A stretch of 64,000 nt of DNA. Source: Microcebus murinus (taxonomy: Eukaryota > Chordata > Mammalia > Primates > Cheirogaleidae). This document shows positions 57,946 through 64,000 of this stretch, piece by piece. The stretch is from the NCBI RefSeq assembly GCF_040939455.1, contig NC_134107.1:16059537-16123536 (forward strand). The letters are read 5' to 3'. The notes beneath the pieces were generated by a model. It saw only the letters and a list, made by a program, of their open reading frames with translations, did not search any database and was not told where the DNA came from. How positions within the stretch are numbered: position 1 is the stretch's first letter; each line of letters opens with the position of its first letter. The translations under genes were made by a program, and so were the position numbers.

Positions 57946-58799
57946 TTCAACGTATTTTAATGGATGATTATAACAGAGTGACAGTTGGATCAAGTTGAGC
58001 CAGAAAGGTTCTTCTGCCTCAGAGCAGGGACGAGTTGGAAATAGGTGTCCCCCATTGGTGGGAGTTGAGTCAGGGTCTTGACATGGAGGAGAGCTGACTG
58101 CAGTGTGGTAGAGGGTGGGAAAGCCTGTGCTATGGACAATGGAAAGAGGGGACAAGGCTGTACATAGCCTTTTTGCTGCCTCCCTTTTCTGCGTTGCATA
58201 CATGTTCCATATCTCAGTTTACACGCTCAAAAATAACCTGCTACTGGGCATTTTCTTTTCGATTTGAAAGCTTCTGTTCATAGTCACATTTTGCTTAGAA
58301 ACTTGACTATGCCTGGAACAAGGAGAGCTGATGCTTAGTTTTCAAGGAAGTGTATTCCAAGGACCCCATTTCTCCTCCTCACTGATTCCATTCATTTCTT
58401 CACTGAACAAAAGTTCATTAGTGTTTACACTATTGCCATGTGCTGTGCTTGATACTTGAGCACAAGGAAGAATAAGACATGGCCCCACTTCCTGAGATGA
58501 TCACTCTCCCCTGGGGAAACACTCTGTGAAAGGCCTGCAGAATGGGCAGAATTCTGTGCCATTTGGTTAGTGTCCCTGTCACCCTAGACAGGGAAACAAA
58601 CATGCTGGCTTTTTCTAGAGCTGTGGATTGCCTCAAAATGTCTACTTTGTGTTAGTAGATTTCTTCAAGCAAGTTGTATACAGTACCATCTTTGAAGTTG
58701 CAGTTTTCTTCAATTATGTTCTTGTCCTATGGAATGTTCACTTTAAAGGGCTTTGAAATTTCCCGCAGAACCTTATATATACACCATCCACCACCACAT

Positions 58800-58965
58800 G
58801 AAACACTTTACATAGTTTGTGACTTAATGAAATTATCATGACAACCTAAAAGCACATATTATTATACCCATTTTATAGATAAAGTGAGACAGAGGCTCAA
58901 GTGATTTGACTTACTTAAAGTGACCCAGAGAGCAAGAAGAGGACCCAGTGTTGTAATCTTGGTTT
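58800..58965 (+). mobile_element. MIR/L2-type remnant
   Basis: 'tatacccattttatagataa', 'agtgagacagaggctcaagt' and 'agtgacccagagagcaag' fit the MIRb/L2 3' pattern (Thr-like tail 'gacccag'). Confidence 0.5.
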
Positions 58966-59043
58966 GTTTGATTCCAAAGACAATGTTCTTAACCACTGTT
59001 TTTCCTTTTGCATTGATTCTGGATATACGTGTTAATATGTGTG

Positions 59044-59046
<3 letters not shown>

Positions 59047-59085
<39 letters not shown>
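59047..59085 (+). repeat. (AC)n microsatellite
   Basis: About 19 uninterrupted AC units, probably polymorphic. An A/T-rich (TA)n-like tract follows at about 59250-59290. Confidence 0.97.
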
Positions 59086-59089
<4 letters not shown>

Positions 59090-59449
59090 TTTCATAGGTG
59101 CTGAATTTTCCAGGATTGTTATAATTGAAAAAACTATTGATGTCTCCCTTGTAAGTCATCACAATAGCTTAGAAATTCTTGTATGTGTTGGTTCTTAGAA
59201 AATGTGGCTACTCTTGTACAATGCCTTTACGTATCATATGAGAGGTCAGGTATATATAATATAAAAAATATATAATTATATATATAAAGAAAGTCAGATA
59301 TCCATGTGTATAAAGCTGGAAGAAAGTTCAAAAGTTCCTGTATATATCTTATTTACATACCACTTTTATTTCAGAAAAAATTTCAGGTGGTATACACACA
59401 TGTACGTGTATACGGATGCCCATTTACCTATCCATCTTTACATTATTAT

Positions 59450-59820
59450 TTTGCTATTATATCATATATTTTCTTAACTTCATTACATGGACATTTTTCT
59501 GTGTCATTAACCACTCTTCAAAGACATAATTTGCCTGATAATCCATTATTTGGGTTAATTTAATCATTTCTCCATAAGAGGTTTTATATTATATGTAAAT
59601 ATGCAGTATCATAATATTACAATAAACTTCCTTATGTTTACATCTTCATACACATCTATTATTATTCCCTTGTGATGAGTTTCTAGATGTGAAAGTAAAT
59701 AAAATAAAGGATTTGCACTATTTTTCAGGTTGCTAAGATACACTCCCAGTTCCTAGATTTTGCCAATTTATACTTGGATGGTATCACCACTAATCAACAA
59801 TTATTTTGTTTCTCAGGAAA
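59450..59820 (-). mobile_element. Old L1 (L1M) fragment, antisense
   Basis: Matches the antisense old-L1 3' pattern ('ttattatttgggttaattt', 'tttctagatgtgaaagtaa', 'ggttgctaagatacactcc', 'ttgccaatttatacttggat'), as at 5040-5575. Diverged and non-coding. Confidence 0.4.
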
Positions 59821-60064
59821 AAAGGACTACTCACAATATAGGCCATGGATTTTTTCCACATGATTACATTCATTCATAATAGCTGAAAATACTACTCATA
59901 CTATGGCAATATTAGTGCAAGTGTTTCAATGCCTGGGGCTTTGAGGATCTAAAGCCCGCTACCACTAACAATGTGTGGTATCCTGGGTGACTTCTCCTTC
60001 CTCCTCTTTCTGGACACCTGTCTTATCTCTCCAGGTGTTTTTGTTTGTGTGTTTGTTTCTTCAG

Positions 60065-60182
60065 ATCATCTTCCTGAGGGAAGGAGGCTAAAGTGCTACA
60101 TAAGATGTTTGTGCTTCATGAATCCGAGAAGCTGCAGATTCTATATGAATCCTTGGAAAAGAACATCCCTGAATCCTTGAAG
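60065..60182 (+). CDS. GLYATL2: GLYATL2 coding exon 1 (with 5' UTR part)
   Basis: The exon follows a TTTCTTCAG acceptor ending at 60064; translation starts at the ATG at 60105-60107 (MFVLHESEKLQILYESLEKNIPESLK, 26 codons) and ends before GTAAGG at 60183. The first residues match the GLYATL2 start, with LxLLxSxxKxIPESLK typical of the Gly_acyl_tr_N domain. A second, weaker acceptor (CTCTCCAG at about 60033) could give a longer 5' UTR. GLYATL2 transfers long-chain acyl groups such as oleoyl-CoA to glycine in the endoplasmic reticulum (established for human). Confidence 0.92.
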
Positions 60183-60299
60183 GTAAGGGAGTAGGGGACA
60201 TCTGAGGAGAGAGGTCTGAGGTGTGAGGATGATAGATCTGGGGTCAAAACCTTCCTGGACAGATGGAAATATAAGTCTAAAGTCAGAACCCGTTTGCAG

Positions 60300-61045
60300 G
60301 AATGATCTTAATATCTAAATCCAGTCAATCACATACTTGGTTTCTTTTTTGTGACCTCACATCTTTTGAATCCATCCTACAGCTCTCTCTACTGGATTTC
60401 CTTATCCCTTCTAGTAACTGCAATATCTCTTTATTGCCATTTTACCAGCCCCCCTGCAACTTGGTGATGGATTCATCTGTCTGGCACGATCATATCATAC
60501 CCTTATTTTAAAATTTGCAGTCCATCCCCAAGGCACAAAGTGCACATTCTTTAATTGGGTTACAGGGTTTATAACAAAATACCCAGACTTTCCTCTTCCA
60601 TCTCCCAATGTTCTCCTGCCACATACCACATCCTATCACCACCGAACCCCTTACAGTTCAGCAGTTCTGATGTACTGTGGCACATCTTCAAGCATTTCAC
60701 ACATGCTTTTTCTCTTACCTGCAATAACATGCCCTCATTCTCTCCTTATTTTGCCAGGAAAAGACTTTACTTATCCATCAAGACCCAGTTCAAATATTGT
60801 TTAATACTCCTCTATAAATTCCCCCACCACTTTCTAGACTGGTAGCGCATTTACTCCTTGGGATCCCACACCACCATGTGCGTACATCATTCAGAACATG
60901 TGTCCTATTATTATTGAATGATGTGTCTCTCTATCATTCTAAATTTAACTTGAAGGCAGTGGTCATATCATATTCATCTTTACATTTCCCATACTTAACA
61001 CAGATCTGATATATCACAGATGCCAAATAAGTGGTAAGTTATGAA
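60300..61045 (+). mobile_element. L2 LINE in GLYATL2 intron 1
   Basis: L2 sense order is readable over 700 bp: 'aaaatttgcagtccatccc', 'acataccacatcctatcacc', 'tttgccaggaaaagacttt', 'cttatccatcaagacccagt', 'actcctctataaattcccc', then 'cttgaaggcagtggtcatat' and 'gatgccaaataagtggtaag' at the 3' end. Diverged, with no open frame of note. Confidence 0.6.
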
Positions 61046-61322
61046 ACAAAAAAAAAAGTGAGAAAAAAATGACATGCATTTAAAAAATGAATGTCAGGGG
61101 AGTTAGTTCCTAATGATTCAGCTATTCATTTGGATTTTTGTGGAATCGTATTGGGCCCTCTGGTAGCATACCTGTCAATGAGTATAATTCAATGATCCAG
61201 CTTGGAAGCACTGGCTCCATCCTGTCAAGTCCTCCTAAAACTCTTGCTTTATTTTCTACTCTACATCTAAGACCCTATCTCAGAGACTTCATCTTCTTCC
61301 ATTTTGTTCTGTTGCTTTTCAG

Positions 61323-61430
61323 GTATATGGCACTATTTTCAACATTAGAAATAAAAACCCATTCAACATGGAGGTGCTGGTGGATGCCTGGCCAGATTAT
61401 CAGATGGTCATTACTCGGCCTCGGAGAGAG
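61323..61430 (+). CDS. GLYATL2: GLYATL2 coding exon 2
   Basis: A 36-codon exon in phase 0: VYGTIFNIRNKNPFNMEV to MVITRPRRE, after TGCTTTTCAG and before GTAGGA. NPFNMEVLVDAWPDYQ is the family hallmark and fits GLYATL2 more closely than GLYAT or GLYATL1. No frame damage is seen. Confidence 0.95.
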
Positions 61431-62315
61431 GTAGGAGCAATAGCTACTGAACACCAGGGCAGTCACTCTCAGGTTGTTCTCTGTGTGGCAATGAGGGGTT
61501 TGAAGATGGGGGATGGGGAGAAGAACTTTGGCACCCTTGATGCATACAGGTTCTGGAAGGGCTACTAGGGGGATTGTTTGGGAGAGGGGGTAGGACAGTG
61601 AGATAAAGCTTGAAGTTAGATCTGATGGTCAATAATTCAGGAGTTGCAAGTAACTTTAGGATCCCATCTAGTCAGTCTTTTCCATCAATACTCTGATCAT
61701 AGGCATACATCTCAACATAGGCTTCTATGGCTAGAAATGGTTAAGAAGTGTTTTTACCTGCCAGGACTACTGAGGGTAAATGTCAGCAGCAGAGGGTAGG
61801 CAGGCATGTGGAGGCAGACTGGGCCCTCTATTCCAGGTAGTACTCTGGCTCTGGCATAACGGTTCTTTCCCAAAGTCCACTCGATCTATTCCCATGCATG
61901 CCCAGAGCCAATCACTGAGCCAGCCTCAGAGTACTGGGTCAGAATTAGCTCAGGTTTCTCCTCACCAAAGACTCAGAGCCTTGCCAATCCTGTTCCCTCC
62001 ACTTCTCTCCATACCTTAGGCACCTTTTTTCACTTCCTTAACATACACTGTTTCTGGTATACTTCTAATTCGAGACAGTGGAGCTACTAACTCACCCTCC
62101 CAGGGGCACCCGACTTCTCGCACTGTCAGAAAGGAACCACTTTTTAGAGTATTAGTAGTGAATTATTCTGCAAGGGATTCCAAGGCCACTTTCTACAGCT
62201 CTCTCAGAAAAATAGAGGATATCAAACAATAAAATCTCTAGCACTCTAGACCTATGCAAGAACTTTTTTCTAAATTGTAGTGCTATGTAACTATGATTGA
62301 TATTTGTTATGTCAG

Positions 62316-62442
62316 GAGATGTTGGATGACCTGGATCATTACACCAACACTTACCACATCTTCACCAAAGCTCCTGACAATTTAGAGGAGGTCCTGGCAT
62401 GCCCCCAGGTTATCAATTGGGAACAAACCTTCCAGATCCAAG
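62316..62442 (+). CDS. GLYATL2: GLYATL2 coding exon 3
   Basis: Encodes EMLDDLDHYTNTYHIFTK to VINWEQTFQIQ (42 codons plus one base), after TATGTCAG and before GTAACT. DDLDHYTNTYHIFTKAPDxLEEVL and the INWEQxxQIQ end are characteristic of the N-terminal acyltransferase domain. The frame is intact and hands over phase 1 to the next exon. Confidence 0.95.
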
Positions 62443-62535
62443 GTAACTAGTCTAAGTTAAAAGGCAAAGACCCATGGTCCATTGGTAGCAGATATGGGAG
62501 GGATAAAGCAGTATCTGTCCTTCTTCTCTCTCCAG

Positions 62536-62716
62536 GTTGCCAGGAGAGTGTGGACCAAGCGATAAGAAAGGTTGCAGCTTCAAAATCTGTGCAGGTGGAT
62601 TACATAAATACCATGCTTTTTACCTTAGAAACACTAGTGAAACGAAAGACTTCGAGTGATGACAAGATGGAATTGGTGGAGTTGTTTAAAATGCATAAAG
62701 TGGATGAAGATAACAA
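62536..62716 (+). CDS. GLYATL2: GLYATL2 coding exon 4; gene continues past the window
   Basis: Encodes GCQESVDQAIRKVAASKSVQ to LFKMHKVDEDN (60 codons plus partial codons), after TCTCTCCAG and before GTGAGA at 62717. With exons 1-3 it gives about 165 residues against 294 in human, so the C-terminal acetyl-CoA-binding (GNAT-like) half, carried on the last exon, must lie beyond base 64000. The segment LVELFKMHK before VDEDN appears longer than the human one as I remember it. All four exons are open and spliced in frame, so the gene looks functional. Confidence 0.93.
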
Positions 62717-62979
62717 GTGAGATTTTACCTTTTACTTTCCAAATTCCTCATAGAATTATTGAGGTGCCAAAAAGGATATACTTAGAAATGTAGGATTTGA
62801 GATTAAATTATGATGGGATACACAATCGCATGGGTAAAAGAAAGGAGTTACGTTAGCAGATGCTTGCTGAGCATGGGCAAAGCCTTGATTAGATGAGGTC
62901 TTTTGCATATATTATCTCCCTTAGACCTCACAAGAGTCTTTCTGAGAAGGTAAAGGGCATAATGTTGCATTGAAAAATA

Positions 62980-63770
62980 TTTATTAAAACTATTTATTTT
63001 TTATAAAACTATTACATGCTATAGAAAGTATATAAGTATATAAAGTAAAAAATAAAGGTCTTTCCATTTTGGTTCCCTACAATCTTCCTGCCAGGTATAA
63101 ATATTCTTAACACTGGTATGTATACTTTTATTACTCTAGGTATGCAAGTTGTTCTTTTTTTTATAACATATGTACATACTTTACTGCAACTTATGCAAGA
63201 AATATCTTCATAAATAGATCATCACACAGTTGTAGAAATGTTTCTGATTGAGAGATTCCTAGAATTGGAATTGTTGTGTCAAAGAATTTGCATTTTAAAT
63301 GAAACATGTTGAAAAACTTGATGGTGAAAATTTCATGAATTTAATATGTGATACCATAACATATGAAGCAACCTAAACACCCATTAATGGGGGGAAAGGT
63401 GCATTTATTATAATACATCCATACATTGGAATACTATTCAGCCATTAGAAAGAATGAAGCAGCTCTACAGAAATGATTAGGGAAGAATTCCAAAATATAT
63501 TGAAGTGAAAAAAATAAGGTGGACAGAACAGTGTATATGTTATGCTATTACTTATGTAAATAAACAAATGTGTGTACACATATAAAATTACATAGAATAC
63601 GAAGGTACAGAGAAAAGTTACACGAAATATATTGGCATTTGTGGATGCCTCTAGAGAAGACAACTGGGAAGTAGGAGATAAAAGAAAGAAGAGAGACCCA
63701 CTTCCCTCTAATAATTTGTACATGCTTTATAATTGCATTACTAATTCCAGAAGTCAATAAAATCTAAACA
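62980..63770. mobile_element. Old L1 (L1M) fragments in GLYATL2 intron 4
   Basis: 62980-63330 reads as antisense old L1 ('ctagaattggaattgttgtg'). 63340-63770 reads as sense L1-type sequence ('caacctaaacacccattaat', 'ggaatactattcagccatta', 'agtcaataaaatct' end). The two halves point in opposite directions, so they are either separate insertions or an inverted one. Confidence 0.45.
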
Positions 63771-64000
63771 CACTCATACGATAGATTTAGCTAGAAGAGT
63801 CAATAATATTCAAATCCTGCTCTGGCCTTGCTACGTTCCCATGAGAATCTTAAGAGGAAAAATGGTAAATGGGGATTAAATAATATTTAATAATATAAAT
63901 CCAGAGACCTGAAATAAAACACCTGCCCTAAGGTGATTCTTTCCTCTAGGCTCAAATGCATGTCTTGATATCATGGCATTCTAGCTCTGGCTATCCACAG

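Noticed and set aside
1..64000. CRISPR arrays, operons, prophages or bacterial-type systems
   Set aside because: The window is clearly primate nuclear DNA (Alu, L1, spliced genes); the direct repeats seen are minisatellites or transposon duplications.

Overview
The window is nuclear DNA of a primate. The Alu copies carry the long A/T-rich linker with a CTACTATAAATAGAAAGAAA-type string that I associate with strepsirrhines, so a lemur (or a close relative) is the best guess. About half of it can be read as interspersed repeats: Alu, L1, L2, MIR, MER20-like and Tigger-like DNA elements, and LTRs. Real genes are few and are split into exons.

Gene content and order match the human 11q12.1 interval GLYAT-GLYATL2-GLYATL1-FAM111B-FAM111A, read in reverse (human order is from memory). 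(1) FAM111B lies on the minus strand. Its large last coding exon is 4824-2731 and encodes a trypsin-like serine protease with an intact catalytic triad. (2) A GC-rich, CpG-rich block at about 10.85-12.75 kb has CCAAT boxes and E2F sites beside a 1.2-kb G-rich minisatellite; it is the likely FAM111B promoter. (3) A second GC-rich, promoter-like block lies at 17.05-17.36 kb. (4) A minus-strand GLYATL1-like glycine/glutamine N-acyltransferase pseudogene lies at 26168-25274, with a frameshift, an in-frame insertion and a nonsense codon. (5) GLYATL2 lies on the plus strand. Its first four coding exons, from 60105 to 62716, are intact; the last exon is beyond the right edge.

Layout: 0-2.7 kb is the FAM111B downstream flank; 2.7-4.8 kb the FAM111B exon; 4.8-10.8 kb intron or upstream repeats (L1M, an ERV-type LTR, MIR); 10.8-12.7 kb CpG block and minisatellite; 13-23 kb old repeats, an Alu, a GC-rich block and a (TG)n tract; 23.1 kb a U4 snRNA retrocopy; 24-26 kb an L1 tail and the GLYATL1-like pseudogene; 27.9-34.6 kb a near full-length, dead minus-strand L1 with a nested L1 tail; 34.6-37.4 kb an old plus-strand L1; 37.5-39.35 kb a twin-primed (internally inverted) L1 with target-site duplication; 40-57 kb a mosaic of Alu, LTR, MIR, L1 and Tigger-like pieces and an 806-bp element with terminal inverted repeats; 54.5-62.7 kb the GLYATL2 gene region.

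The genes do not form a pathway. FAM111B is a cell-cycle-linked nuclear protease; the GLYAT family conjugates acyl-CoAs to glycine or glutamine. I found no clearly new molecular system. The best leads are the higher-order minisatellite in the FAM111B CpG block, the unexplained 17.2-kb promoter-like block, the TIR element at 56.4-57.2 kb, and the apparent loss of GLYATL1 at this locus.
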